In this document: piece after piece, positions 1 through 9,180 of the stretch
Position numbering within the stretch: position 1 is the first letter of the stretch
Layout of the letters: each line of letters begins with the position of its first letter
Assembly (NCBI GenBank): GCA_000981625.1
Contig: LAQA01000041.1
Coordinates: 243-37,561, forward strand
Origin: Flavobacteriaceae bacterium ASP10-09a
GTDB taxonomy: Bacteria; Bacteroidota; Bacteroidia; Flavobacteriales; Flavobacteriaceae
Reading direction: 5' to 3'
DNA: 37,319 nucleotides
The notes under the pieces: model-generated
Database searches by the model: none
The model's input: the letters and a program-made list of their open reading frames with translations, nothing else
What the model was told of the DNA's origin: nothing
Position numbers and translations under genes: made by a program

Positions 1-1
1 G

Positions 2-1060
2 ACATGGAATATTGAACATTTTCCTAAAAATGGTCAGACTACCATAAATTATCTAGTAGACATAATTGAGGCTTTAGATGTTGATATATTAGCCATACAG
101 GAAGTAGATAATGTAAATTATTTTGAACAAATGATTGATAGTTTGAGCTCATATGACGGCTATCTAGAATCTGTTTGGTTTGCTGGTTTGGCATATATTT
201 ACAAGCCTGATATAATACAAATCAACAACATTTATGAAATATACACTTCTTCAGAATATTGGAATTATTTTCCAAGGTCTCCAATGGTGATGGATTTCAA
301 TTTTAGGAATGAGAGGTTTATTATAATAAACAATCATTTTAAATGCTGTGGTGATGGAGTTTTGGATTTAAACATTACAAATGACGAAGAAACAAGAAGA
401 TATTTTGCTAGTTATTTGTTAAAAGAGTATGTAGACACTTATTTTCTTAATGAAAACGTAATCATATTAGGTGATCTAAATGATAGCTTATTAGACGACC
501 CTCAAAATAATGTGTTTCAGACGATTCTAGATGATCAGGACAATTATTTATTTGCAGATCTTGAAATTGCTAATGGTAACAGTTCTGAATGGTCCTTTCC
601 AACATGGCCTTCACATCTTGACCATATTCTTTTAACAAATGAATTGTTTTTTGAATTTGAAAATACTAGTTCTGATATTCAAACTATTAAAATAGAAGAA
701 TATCTACCGGGAGGTTGGTCAGAATATGATGAAAACATATCTGATCATAGACCAGTAGCAATAAAATTATTACTTGACAGTAATTTAGATGTTGCTAACT
801 TTACTAAACCAAAGACCGTTTTTTTTAATTATCCAAATCCTTTTAGTTCTGAAACAACGTTTTCTTTTAAAAGTTCAGCTGACCTAAATAAAATTGTAAT
901 ATTTAATTTAAATGGTCAAAAAATAATGTCTCTAAATGTCCACCAGGGACAATCCTCTATCGTTTTTAATGCTAAAAATTTTCCAAATGGAATTTATATA
1001 GCAAAGTTCCTTTCAAATAATAACAAAATGGCCACTAGAAAACTTGTATTGATAAAATGA
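2..1060 (+). CDS. Secreted endonuclease/exonuclease/phosphatase (EEP) family protein with T9SS sorting domain, 5' partial
   Basis: The reading frame is open from the first bases of the window, so the N-terminus and any signal peptide lie outside; the first in-frame ATG at 131 is internal. The frame begins with TWNIEHFP and continues to LAIQEVDN, the classic Asn and Glu metal-site motifs of the EEP (DNase I-like) fold. ILGDLND, HLDHILL and SDHRPVAIKL near the end supply the remaining Asp, Asn and His catalytic positions. The last ~75 residues (from VFFNYPNPF through LNGQKI and NFPNGIYIAKF to KLVLIK) form a type A type IX secretion C-terminal domain, so the enzyme is probably exported across the outer membrane. 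The family includes nucleases and phosphoesterases, and the true substrate cannot be read from sequence; an extracellular nuclease is the most likely role. An 8-bp hairpin separates it from the next gene. Confidence 0.85.
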   Translation, partial: TWNIEHFPKNGQTTINYLVDIIEALDVDILAIQEVDNVNYFEQMIDSLSSYDGYLESVWFAGLAYIYKPDIIQINNIYEIYTSSEYWNYFPRSPMVMDFNFRNERFIIINNHFKCCGDGVLDLNITNDEETRRYFASYLLKEYVDTYFLNENVIILGDLNDSLLDDPQNNVFQTILDDQDNYLFADLEIANGNSSEWSFPTWPSHLDHILLTNELFFEFENTSSDIQTIKIEEYLPGGWSEYDENISDHRPVAIKLLLDSNLDVANFTKPKTVFFNYPNPFSSETTFSFKSSADLNKIVIFNLNGQKIMSLNVHQGQSSIVFNAKNFPNGIYIAKFLSNNNKMATRKLVLIK

Positions 1061-1070
1061 TTGAGCTAGC

Positions 1071-1089
1071 AACAAAAACTATTTTTGTT
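1071..1089 (+). terminator. Weak AT-only hairpin between two genes
   Basis: AACAAAAA and TTTTTGTT form a perfect 8-bp stem around a 3-nt loop. It follows the stop at 1060 and ends 2 nt before the ATG at 1092. It could be a weak terminator for the nuclease or a structure at the start of the next mRNA. With only one G:C-type pair it is thermodynamically poor, so the call is tentative. Confidence 0.3.
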
Positions 1090-1091
1090 TC

Positions 1092-2279
1092 ATGAAAAAA
1101 CAAATTTCGATTATAGGTGGTGGTCCATCAGCTTTTTTATTGGCTGCTTTTTTAGACCCTAAAAAATTTACGATTACCATCTATGAAAAAAACAAAACAG
1201 CGGGTCGTAAATTTTTAGTTGCCGGAAAAGGTGGATTTAATTTAACGTATTCAGAACCGATTCAGCAGCTTATTAAACGCTACACAGCAAATGATTTTTT
1301 AGACAAATCGTTACATCATTTCACCAATACTGATTTTAGAGATTGGCTAGATAAAATAGGAATTCCCACATACATCGGAAGCAGTAAAAGAGTATATCCT
1401 AAAGAAGGAATTAAACCGATTGAAGTGCTAAATGCAATTCTAAAACATCTCAAAGAAAAAGGAGTTATCATGAAGTATGAACACACTTTTTCTAGTTGGG
1501 ATGCCAATAATAATCCGATTATTAATAACCAAACAATACAAACAGCTTATACAGTTTTTTCTTTAGGCGGAGGAAGTTGGAAAATTACGGGTTCTGATGG
1601 AACTTGGCTCGATACTTTTTCTAAAAAAGAAATTGAAACAAAAGTATTTCAAGCATCGAACTGCGGATATCAAATTGATTGGAAACCTAATTTTATTAAA
1701 AACCACGAAGGAACTCCTTTAAAAAACATTGCGATTTCCTGTAATAATAGTAACCAGAAAGGAGAAGCTGTTATTACGAAGTTTGGATTAGAAGGGAATG
1801 CAATCTACGGATTGAGTCCACAAATTAGAGAACAGCTGACTGCAAATTCAACAGCAACCATTTTTATCGATTTTAAACCTTCATTAACAATAGAAAATGT
1901 TCATTCTAAGGTGAAAAAATCTATTTATAAAAATACAACTCAGATTTTAAAAAAGGAACTCAAACTAAGTGTTGCTCAAATTGATTTATTAAAAACATAT
2001 CTTTCTAAATCGTCTTATTTAAACACAGCGTCCTTAGTAAAAATTATTAAAAGATTCCCTTTAAAAATAATAAATACAGCAACTATTGACGAATCAATTT
2101 CTACAGTTGGAGGAATTGATTTAAATGCAATTTCTAAAAGTTTTGAACTCAAAAAAATACCGAATCAATTTTGTATTGGTGAAATGTTAGATTGGGACGC
2201 TCCAACTGGCGGCTATCTATTGCAAGCTTGTGCAAGCACTGGTGTGTATTTAGCACATCATTTAAATAAAAACAATTAG
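1092..2279 (+). CDS. HI0933/BaiN-like flavoprotein (NAD(P)/FAD-dependent oxidoreductase)
   Basis: This 395-aa protein opens with the FAD-binding Rossmann motif GGGPSA (residues 9-14), followed by IYEKN and the family-specific GRKFLVAGKGGFNLTYSE. The C-terminal FAD motif is TVGGIDL...FCIGEMLDWDAPTGGYLLQACASTG, characteristic of the HI0933/YhiN family (the TIGR03862 branch is the likeliest). Length and both signatures are intact. Members are soluble flavoproteins whose physiological substrate is mostly unknown; the BaiN name comes from a gut bacterial bile-acid enzyme and should not be carried over here. The gene is convergent with the radical SAM gene, with about 50 bp between their stops. Confidence 0.88.
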   Translation: MKKQISIIGGGPSAFLLAAFLDPKKFTITIYEKNKTAGRKFLVAGKGGFNLTYSEPIQQLIKRYTANDFLDKSLHHFTNTDFRDWLDKIGIPTYIGSSKRVYPKEGIKPIEVLNAILKHLKEKGVIMKYEHTFSSWDANNNPIINNQTIQTAYTVFSLGGGSWKITGSDGTWLDTFSKKEIETKVFQASNCGYQIDWKPNFIKNHEGTPLKNIAISCNNSNQKGEAVITKFGLEGNAIYGLSPQIREQLTANSTATIFIDFKPSLTIENVHSKVKKSIYKNTTQILKKELKLSVAQIDLLKTYLSKSSYLNTASLVKIIKRFPLKIINTATIDESISTVGGIDLNAISKSFELKKIPNQFCIGEMLDWDAPTGGYLLQACASTGVYLAHHLNKNN

Positions 2280-2330
2280 CGAAACGAGTTTATCAAACAT
2301 TTGGATACCCTACATTGCAAAAACCTTGTT

Positions 2331-4295
2331 TTATCTCCTGGTCTTTTTAGGAGCTCTACTCACCTTCTTCTTTCTCTTATTAAAAGGAATCGCATCATCA
2401 AAAGTATGTTGTGCTGTTTTGTGTGAAGTTTTATTCTTTTTCCAAGAATTATTTTCTGGCAATAAAACCTGTAATAAATCAGATCGTCCAACTTTTGTTA
2501 AGGTATTTCGAATCCAATCTTTGTTTTCTTTTTTGTACCAAAAGAAAAATTTATGTTGGTCGTCACGCTCCTTTTTTGTTTTCGGAGTTCTTGTTGGCTT
2601 TAATGTATACGGATGAAATCCTGAATAATAAATAACCGTTGCAACCGTCATTGGTGTCGGTGTAAAACCTTGCACTTGTTCTAACTGAAAGCCCATATCT
2701 TTCGTCTCAGCAGCTAAATTTGCCATATCTTCTACCTCACTAGCAGGATGACTGGAAATAAAATATGGAATTAATTGTAAGTTTAATTTCTTCTTGATAT
2801 TTATTTTATCAAAACGCTCTTTAAACATATGAAAATATTTAAAAGACGGTTTACGCATCAACTTTAAAACAGGATCTGAAGTGTGTTCTGGAGCGACTTT
2901 TAAACGTCCAGAAACATGTTTAGTCATTACTTCTTCAGTATACGCATCTAACTCTTTTGGATCTGCATTTTTATTAAATTCAGGCACCAACATATCATGT
3001 CTTATTCCACTTCCAATAAAAGATTTTTTAATCTTTGGATGTTTATCAACTGCCTGATATAATTCTGTTAATGGTTTATGAGACGTATCTAAATTAGAGC
3101 AAATTACTGGAGAAATACAACTTGGTGCCACACATTTATCGCAAATAGATTGTACTTTTCCTTTCATCTGATACATATTAGCAGAAGGTCCGCCAATATC
3201 TGATAAATATCCCTTAAAGTCAGGCATATTTGCCACTTTATCAATCTCTTTTAAAACAGACTCTTGACTTCGACTCGCAATGAATTTTCCTTGATGCGCA
3301 GAAATGGTACAAAAACTACACCCACCAAAACATCCTCTATGAATGTTGATAGAAAATTTTATCATTTCAAACGCAGGAATTGGTCCACGTTTATCATATT
3401 TAGGGTGTGGTAATCTCGTAAAAGGCAAATCGAAAGAACCATCAATTTCTTTTTCCGTCATTGTTGGAAAAGGTGGGTTAATCACCAACGTTTTTCCTTC
3501 AACATCTTGTAAAATTCTTCTTGCTTTTAATTTATTCGACTCTTGTTCTATTACTTTAAAATTAGAAGCAAATGTTTTTTTGTCCCCTAAACAGGCTTTA
3601 TGAGAATTAATGGTTACATCTTCCCAATCATTTACAACAGGCAACTTCTCTTCTTTTTGATCAATAAAAACAGCTGTTTGTTTGATGTTTTTTAAACTCG
3701 AAAAAGGCACCCCTTTTTGCAATAATTCTACAATTTCTCGCAAAGGTTGCTCTCCCATTCCATAGACCAACATGTCTGCTTTAGACGTTTCTAAAATAGT
3801 TGGTAATAGCTTATCTGACCAATAGTCGTAATGCGTTACACGTCTTAAAGATGCCTCAATTCCTCCAATTAAAACAGGAACATCTGGAAATTTTTCTTTT
3901 AATATTTTTGAGTATACGGAGGTTGCATAATCGGGTCTAAAACCTTTATCTCCGTTTGGAGTATAGGCATCTTTATCTCTACTTTTTTTACTTGCAGTAT
4001 AATTACTCACCATAGGATCCATACATCCACCAGTTGCTCCAAAAAACAAACGAGGTTTACCTAATTTTTCGAAATCCTGCAAATTATCGTTTACACTTGG
4101 TTGCGGTACAATTGCCACACGTAAACCATAACTCTCTAAAATACGCCCAATTACAGCAGGTCCAAATGAAGGATGATCCACATAAGCGTCTCCACTAAAT
4201 AAAATAACATCTAACTCTTCCCAACCACGAATTTTAACTTCCTTGTTTGTAGTTGGTAACCAATCGGTTAGTTGATGTCTTTTAGTATTCTCCAT
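2331..4295 (-). CDS. YgiQ family radical SAM protein
   Basis: This 654-aa protein begins MENTKRH and soon reaches TDWLPTTNKEVKIRGW and DVILFSGDAYVDHPSFG, the hallmark N-terminus of the YgiQ/UPF0313 family. The radical SAM cluster is C322-x3-C326-x2-C329 (GCFGGCSFCTIS) and should bind a [4Fe-4S] cluster that cleaves S-adenosylmethionine. A second Cys-rich stretch (CDKCVAPSCISPVIC) could hold an extra cluster. The C-terminus is very basic (KKRKKKVSRAPKKTRR), as is common in this family. A TTG at 4304 would add three residues but lies inside the promoter box, so ATG 4295 is chosen. The substrate of YgiQ proteins is unknown. The gene is transcribed alone. Confidence 0.93.
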   Translation of the reverse strand: MENTKRHQLTDWLPTTNKEVKIRGWEELDVILFSGDAYVDHPSFGPAVIGRILESYGLRVAIVPQPSVNDNLQDFEKLGKPRLFFGATGGCMDPMVSNYTASKKSRDKDAYTPNGDKGFRPDYATSVYSKILKEKFPDVPVLIGGIEASLRRVTHYDYWSDKLLPTILETSKADMLVYGMGEQPLREIVELLQKGVPFSSLKNIKQTAVFIDQKEEKLPVVNDWEDVTINSHKACLGDKKTFASNFKVIEQESNKLKARRILQDVEGKTLVINPPFPTMTEKEIDGSFDLPFTRLPHPKYDKRGPIPAFEMIKFSINIHRGCFGGCSFCTISAHQGKFIASRSQESVLKEIDKVANMPDFKGYLSDIGGPSANMYQMKGKVQSICDKCVAPSCISPVICSNLDTSHKPLTELYQAVDKHPKIKKSFIGSGIRHDMLVPEFNKNADPKELDAYTEEVMTKHVSGRLKVAPEHTSDPVLKLMRKPSFKYFHMFKERFDKINIKKKLNLQLIPYFISSHPASEVEDMANLAAETKDMGFQLEQVQGFTPTPMTVATVIYYSGFHPYTLKPTRTPKTKKERDDQHKFFFWYKKENKDWIRNTLTKVGRSDLLQVLLPENNSWKKNKTSHKTAQHTFDDAIPFNKRKKKVSRAPKKTRR

Positions 4296-4301
4296 ATTTT
4301 G

Positions 4302-4330
4302 CAAAAATACCCATTTTAAATGGATTCCAA
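4302..4330 (-). promoter_or_regulatory. Bacteroidota promoter of the ygiQ-like gene
   Basis: Read on the minus strand, a TTG (4330-4328) is followed after 18 nt by TATTTTTG (4309-4302), a perfect TAnnTTTG -7 box. Only 6 nt separate the box from the ATG at 4295, so the transcript is probably leaderless or nearly so. A small palindrome (CCATTT-T-AAATGG, 4311-4323) sits in the spacer and might be an operator. Confidence 0.6.
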
Positions 4331-4748
4331 TACTTTTCTAATCATTTCTATCTTCATCATATAACACAAATCATATGTTAAACATCTTGACTATTTAAAA
4401 GGCTTTAAAACTAGTAGCCTTTTAAATTCTTGTTTTTTCACAAATAAATATTTTTTTTTAAGAAAACAAAGGATACTATGAGATGTACAATAGTCATATC
4501 TTACTATCTAGAAATTTAGTTTCGCTAGTTATACACCTCATCATCTTAGACATAAGCTTTTACTTTACACCTTTTATTTTAAAATTCTAAAGTAATAATT
4601 ACTTCTTGAGTCTTTTTATAATGACCTGCAACATTTGAGTGTAATCCATCAGAAAAACTTGTTTAAATAGTTTTTAAAAAATTTGTTTAAATAATTCAAT
4701 TCTTTTAATCTATTATAATGATATATTAGCCTTTTTTAAAAAAAAATC
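4305..4748. other. Gene-free 444-bp interval
   Basis: It holds the ygiQ promoter at its left end, a possible 3' coding remnant on the minus strand (4579-4662) and two direct copies of TTGTTTAAATA (4659-4669 and 4683-4693) upstream of the following gene. The rest is AT-rich with no convincing ORF or RNA. Confidence 0.5.
4579..4662 (-). pseudogene. Possible C-terminal remnant of a lost gene
   Basis: On the minus strand a stop-bounded stretch translates to about 27 residues, including SDGLHSNVAGHYKKTQ and ending EVIITLEF before a TAA. The composition looks protein-like rather than random, with an ending like a beta-strand, but no start codon or upstream part exists; an in-frame stop precedes it. 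I do not recognise the family. It may be a decayed gene end, or chance. Confidence 0.25.
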
Positions 4749-6329
4749 ATGAAAAAAAAAGTCTTCTGCACCTTACTATTACTAGTTAGTCTTGTTACAT
4801 TTTCACAAAATTTTGAAATTACAAAAGGAAAAATATTTAAAGATAAGAAAAAAAACAGTTCCTTACTTTTTGCTTTAAATGATGAAAATGGTGGTCTTAT
4901 TACCATAAGAAGTTTTTACAGTGGGTTCTTAATTAAAACACTAAAAGGGTATTATATTCAACATTTTGATGCAGATTTAAATCTAAAAAAAGAGCATGTT
5001 CTAAATGTCAAAGAAAATAGAATTGAAAATGCATTTATCAAAAATGATAAACTTCATCTGATAGAGTTTAATAAATCAAAAAAAAATAAATCTTTAGTTT
5101 ACACCATCTTAACAACAAGTCTAAATGCCTTTGATTTTACATCAAAAAAACTACTCTCTATTTCAGAAAAAAATTCCAAAAAGTATTTTGAAATCATGAT
5201 TTTTCCGTTTTTCATAAATAATGGTCTAAACCAATTAGACTCTGATCATATGGGAAGTGTTTCTATGTCTGAAAACAATAAGTTCTTCGCCATTAACTTT
5301 GATATAAAAAACAAAGAAAAGGAAACACATAAAGTATTTGTTTACAATGATCGTTTTGAGTTAGTTTTTGAAAAATTAATTGTAAAAAAAATTAAGGATC
5401 GCTTTTTTGATTATAATACGATTGAGGTAGATGATAACGATGGTACGGTATATTTTCTTGGAAAGTCTTTCGAAAATGAATCAAGAAAGAAAAAGAAAAA
5501 AGGAAAAACAAACTATCATTTTGAATTAAGTAAAATTGACGCTAACGGAGAACAGATGGTTAGTTTTAAAAATCCAAATAAATTTATAAGTTCTTTAAGT
5601 TTAATTAAAAATAAAGATAATTTATCTTGTATTGGTTTTTACGGAAATAAAGATGAAGGTCGACTAAATGGCGTTTGTTTGATTAATATAGATACCAAAA
5701 CCTTTGAGGTTGAAACTAAAAAATTTAACCCATTCTCAGACACTTTCTTAACCGATAAATATGGTAATAAAGAAAGAAAAAAGAAAAGAAAGGCTAAAAA
5801 AGGGCTGAGAAATATGGAATTTAGAAGTATTGAAATTCAAGAAAATGGAGATTTAATAATCAGTGCAGAAGAAGATTATATTACAGTTCACACTAGCATG
5901 GGGCAAAATGGTTCTATGTCCACACATACAATTCAACATTATGATGATATTATTGCATTAAGATTAAGTAATAAAGGAAACTTACTTTGGTCTCGAAACA
6001 TAAATAAAGCGCAGACCGGCTATGCTAATAGCTCTTTTACAACTATTTCTTTGAACAATAAAACGCATTATTTCATGAATTGCTCAGACAATATTAGAAA
6101 ATTAAGTGATGATAGAATTCAATTTAGACAAACTTCATCAAAAAAATCTAATCTCTATGTGATAACCTTAAATGATGAAGGTATTTTTGATTATAAAAAA
6201 TTGATAGATGATAAGGTATCTAAAGTTTTTTACAAAGTTAACCAAGGAGTTATTGCTCCGAGTAAAGATGAAGTTATCCTATTAGGAAAAAAGAAAAAAA
6301 ACTCTAGAATAATTAAGATAAAAATATAA
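4749..6329 (+). CDS. Exported Lys-rich protein of unknown function
   Basis: This 526-aa protein has a clear N-terminal signal peptide (MKKKVFCTLLLLVSL, cleavage expected after TFSQ, about residue 20) and no lipobox. The mature part shows repeated short beta-strand blocks (FEITKGKIF, GTVYFLGKSFE, GDLIISAEEDYI, GNLLWSRNI), which suggest a beta-propeller-like fold. Three strongly basic runs (SRKKKKKGK, KERKKKRKAKKG and KKKKNSRIIKIKI at the C-terminus) are separated by these blocks. No catalytic motif or sorting domain was found. It is the only plus-strand gene between two minus-strand genes and is likely transcribed alone; two direct 11-bp repeats lie 56-90 bp upstream. Function cannot be assigned; cell-envelope location is an inference from the signal peptide. 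Confidence 0.8.
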   Translation: MKKKVFCTLLLLVSLVTFSQNFEITKGKIFKDKKKNSSLLFALNDENGGLITIRSFYSGFLIKTLKGYYIQHFDADLNLKKEHVLNVKENRIENAFIKNDKLHLIEFNKSKKNKSLVYTILTTSLNAFDFTSKKLLSISEKNSKKYFEIMIFPFFINNGLNQLDSDHMGSVSMSENNKFFAINFDIKNKEKETHKVFVYNDRFELVFEKLIVKKIKDRFFDYNTIEVDDNDGTVYFLGKSFENESRKKKKKGKTNYHFELSKIDANGEQMVSFKNPNKFISSLSLIKNKDNLSCIGFYGNKDEGRLNGVCLINIDTKTFEVETKKFNPFSDTFLTDKYGNKERKKKRKAKKGLRNMEFRSIEIQENGDLIISAEEDYITVHTSMGQNGSMSTHTIQHYDDIIALRLSNKGNLLWSRNINKAQTGYANSSFTTISLNNKTHYFMNCSDNIRKLSDDRIQFRQTSSKKSNLYVITLNDEGIFDYKKLIDDKVSKVFYKVNQGVIAPSKDEVILLGKKKKNSRIIKIKI

Positions 6330-6344
6330 AATATTTTTATCTAT

Positions 6345-7100
6345 TTATTTTTGGCTGTTAATAATTAAATGAGGAACAGTGCTTAAATTCCAATCAATAA
6401 CCAAACCACCCGCTAAAGATTTTGCAACTTTTTTTCCATATAAAAATTCGCATACATACAAAGCAGCTTCAAAAGATTTTGCCCCTCCAGCAGAAGTAAT
6501 GTATTTTCCATCATGTACAAATAACACATTTTTTCTGATGTCTAATTCTGGAAACATTGCGCTCATTTTATCAATATCTGAAGGAAATGTAGTAGAAACT
6601 TTACTTTTTAATAATCCCGCTTTTGCCAATACAAAAGCACCATCACAATGAGAAGTTATATAGGTTGCCTCTTTATCGACTCGTTTTACAAAGTCAATCA
6701 TAGCAGTATCGTCTAAATCAGAATCTAAATGATGTTCAGCAGAAGGAACTACTAAAATATCAATTTTTGGGATTGAATCTTTTAAGTAATTATAATCTGG
6801 AAGAATTCTCATTCCTTCAAAAGTAGTAATCGCTTTATCAGTATTTGCAACAGTAAATACATTCATGGCTTTAATGTTCTCTCTAAAAATAGTGTGTTGA
6901 AAAATATCAAAAGGAGCCGTTAATTCTGTATTGAAGGTTCCATCCATAATTAAAAAAGCTACATTATATCTATCTTCTTGTAACTTCGGAAATATTTTTC
7001 TTAAATGAACTTCTTTCTGAACCTCAATATTACTTTCTATGTTTTTAGATTGACAACTGATTACTCCAATCACTACTAAAGACAATAAAACTCTTTTCAT
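6345..7100 (-). CDS. DJ-1/PfpI family lipoprotein
   Basis: This 251-aa protein begins with a lipoprotein signal ending VISC (Cys17), so it should be lipid-anchored on the periplasmic side. Residues ~48 onward follow the class I glutamine amidotransferase-like DJ-1/PfpI fold: VAFLIMDGTFNTELTAPFDIFQHT, then IDILVVPSAEHH, and the nucleophile elbow SHCDGAFVLAKAGLL with its conserved Cys. The region after it (TTFPSDIDKM...FVHDGKYITSAGGAKSFEAALYVCEFLYG) matches the AraC-associated DJ-1 type. Here the fold stands alone without an AraC DNA-binding domain and is exported, so regulation is unlikely; a hydrolase, chaperone or glyoxalase-like activity is possible. It is convergent with the Lys-rich gene and divergent from the CocE-type hydrolase. 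Confidence 0.85.
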   Translation of the reverse strand: MKRVLLSLVVIGVISCQSKNIESNIEVQKEVHLRKIFPKLQEDRYNVAFLIMDGTFNTELTAPFDIFQHTIFRENIKAMNVFTVANTDKAITTFEGMRILPDYNYLKDSIPKIDILVVPSAEHHLDSDLDDTAMIDFVKRVDKEATYITSHCDGAFVLAKAGLLKSKVSTTFPSDIDKMSAMFPELDIRKNVLFVHDGKYITSAGGAKSFEAALYVCEFLYGKKVAKSLAGGLVIDWNLSTVPHLIINSQK

Positions 7101-7213
7101 TATATAAATTTTAAATCCATTATAAAAGTATCCATAATCATTTTAACAGTTCATGTATTTAGTAATTCTTTTTTGTTTTGTAATTTTATAAAAAAAATAA
7201 TCAAATTTTTACA

Positions 7214-9133
7214 ATGAAAAAAAATATACTTTTAACAATACTCAGTATTTTCTTCCTTACTTCTTGTGATTCTAAAATAGAAAAAACACAAAATAATGAC
7301 ACTTATGTAACTGATAATTACACGAAAAAAGAAGTAGATATTGTTATGAGAGATGGTATTAAACTGCACACAACTATCTATTTGCCAAAAGATAAAAACA
7401 AAAAATATCCTATCTTAATGCAGAGAACTCCTTATAGTTCTGCTCCTTATGGAAATGGTGAAATGAAGACTAAAATTAGTCCAAATATTCATTTAATGAA
7501 AGAAGGAAATATTGTGGTATATCAAGATGTTCGTGGTAGATGGATGAGTGAGGGTGTTTATGATAATATGCGTGCCTATATCCCAAACAAAACAGCAAAT
7601 GAGTCTGATGAAGTTTCAGATACTTATGATACAATTGATTGGTTAGTGAAAAACGTTGACAATAATAATGGAAATGTTGGTACTTGGGGAATTTCGTATC
7701 CTGGACATTATGCCACAGTTTCTACAATTGATGCACATCCTGCTTTAAAAGCAGCTTCTCCACAAGCATGTATTGGAGATTTTTTCTTTGATGATTTTCA
7801 TCATAATGGTGCATTTTTATTGAGTTATTTTAGAGCAATTTCTTTATTCGGAACCTACAAAGACACACCAACAGATTCTGCTTGGTATTCTTTTCCAAAA
7901 ATGAATTCTCAAGATCAATACCAATTTTTCTTAGACAAAGGTCCTTTAAAAAACTTAAATACATATTTTCAATATGACAAATTAGACATAAGTGTAGCTG
8001 CGAACAAAGATAAGATTGATGACTTTTTCTGGAAAGAAATTGTAGAGCATCCTAATTACGATTCTGTATGGAAAAGCAAAGGAATTATACAACATATGGA
8101 TAAAGTTCCATCTACAGTAGCAACGATGATTGTTGGTGGTTTCTTTGATGCTGAAGATTTATATGGCCCTTTAGAAACGTATAAAGGAATTGAAAAAAAC
8201 GGAAAAGAAAACTATAACACACTTGTTTTTGGACCTTGGGATCACGGTAAATGGGCAAAAAATACAGTAGAAAATTCTGTAGGTAATTATTATTTTGGAG
8301 ATTCTATTTCTTTAAAATTTCAAAAAGAGATTGAAACAAAATTCTTTAATCATTTCTTAAAAGGAAAAGGTGATAAAAATTCTGGATTACCAGAAGCTTA
8401 TGTTTTTGATTCAGGAAAAAAAGAATGGAAATCGTATAATTCTTGGCCTCCAAATAATGTGGTGAAAGAAAACTGGTTTTTAAATAAAGATCAAGGTTTA
8501 GCTAAACATCATGATGGTAAATTAATACGAGATATTAAATTTATTAGTGATATTAAAAGACCTGTTCCGTATTCCGAAGATATAAAAACAGTATTTACTC
8601 CTAGAAAATATATGACAGATGATCAACGTTTTGCCGCAAGAAGGCCAGATGTTTTAGTTTTTGAAACAGCTGCTTTAACCAATGATTTTACATTAGCTGG
8701 AGATATTTTAGCTAAATTAAAAGTCGCAACTACGGGAAGTGCCGCAGATTGGATTGTAAAAGTGATAGATGTTCACCCTTCAGATACTGAAGAAAATAAC
8801 GACAAACTACAAGATCATTTAAAAATGAGTAACTATCATTTAATGGTTCGAAGCGAAGTTTTACGTGGTCGTTTTAGAAATAGCTTTGAGTTTCCAGAAC
8901 CTTTTATACCAAACAAAAAAACGAATGTAAATATTAAATTGCAAGATGTTTTTCACACGTTTAAAAAAGGACATAAATTACAAATTCAGGTCCAGAGTAC
9001 TTGGTTTCCTTTAATTGACTTGAATCCGCAAACATATGTGGATAATATATACAAAGCAGAAGAAACTGATTTTAAAACTCAAACTCATACTGTTTTTACC
9101 GATTCTAGTATTATCTTTTCAGTGTTGAAATAA
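7214..9133 (+). CDS. CocE/NonD family acyl hydrolase, lipoprotein
   Basis: This 639-aa protein carries a lipoprotein signal (FFLTSC, Cys18) and an alpha/beta-hydrolase of the X-Pro dipeptidyl-peptidase S15/CocE type. Seen in order: VDIVMRDGIKLHTTIYLPKD, the RTPY block, VYQDVRGRWMSEG (oxyanion Tyr region), the nucleophile elbow GISYPG with Ser161, an Asp in GGFFDAEDLYG (~311) and His in FGPWDHGKW (~343). The C-terminal jelly-roll (LRGRFRNSFEFPEPF...FHTFKKGHKLQIQVQSTWFP) is the PepX_C domain. The catalytic triad is complete. Members hydrolyse esters, amides or N-acyl amino acids, and the substrate here is unknown. It sits 47 bp before a Baeyer-Villiger-like monooxygenase gene with no terminator between, so they may be cotranscribed. 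Confidence 0.92.
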   Translation: MKKNILLTILSIFFLTSCDSKIEKTQNNDTYVTDNYTKKEVDIVMRDGIKLHTTIYLPKDKNKKYPILMQRTPYSSAPYGNGEMKTKISPNIHLMKEGNIVVYQDVRGRWMSEGVYDNMRAYIPNKTANESDEVSDTYDTIDWLVKNVDNNNGNVGTWGISYPGHYATVSTIDAHPALKAASPQACIGDFFFDDFHHNGAFLLSYFRAISLFGTYKDTPTDSAWYSFPKMNSQDQYQFFLDKGPLKNLNTYFQYDKLDISVAANKDKIDDFFWKEIVEHPNYDSVWKSKGIIQHMDKVPSTVATMIVGGFFDAEDLYGPLETYKGIEKNGKENYNTLVFGPWDHGKWAKNTVENSVGNYYFGDSISLKFQKEIETKFFNHFLKGKGDKNSGLPEAYVFDSGKKEWKSYNSWPPNNVVKENWFLNKDQGLAKHHDGKLIRDIKFISDIKRPVPYSEDIKTVFTPRKYMTDDQRFAARRPDVLVFETAALTNDFTLAGDILAKLKVATTGSAADWIVKVIDVHPSDTEENNDKLQDHLKMSNYHLMVRSEVLRGRFRNSFEFPEPFIPNKKTNVNIKLQDVFHTFKKGHKLQIQVQSTWFPLIDLNPQTYVDNIYKAEETDFKTQTHTVFTDSSIIFSVLK

Positions 9134-9180
9134 AATCATCTTTTTTAAACTTTTTTCCGTCTTTTATATACACAACAAAT

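Noticed and set aside
2326..2635. Two overlapping plus-strand ORFs of 74-96 codons
   Set aside because: They lie wholly antisense to the conserved 3' end of the ygiQ-like gene and show no protein-like features.
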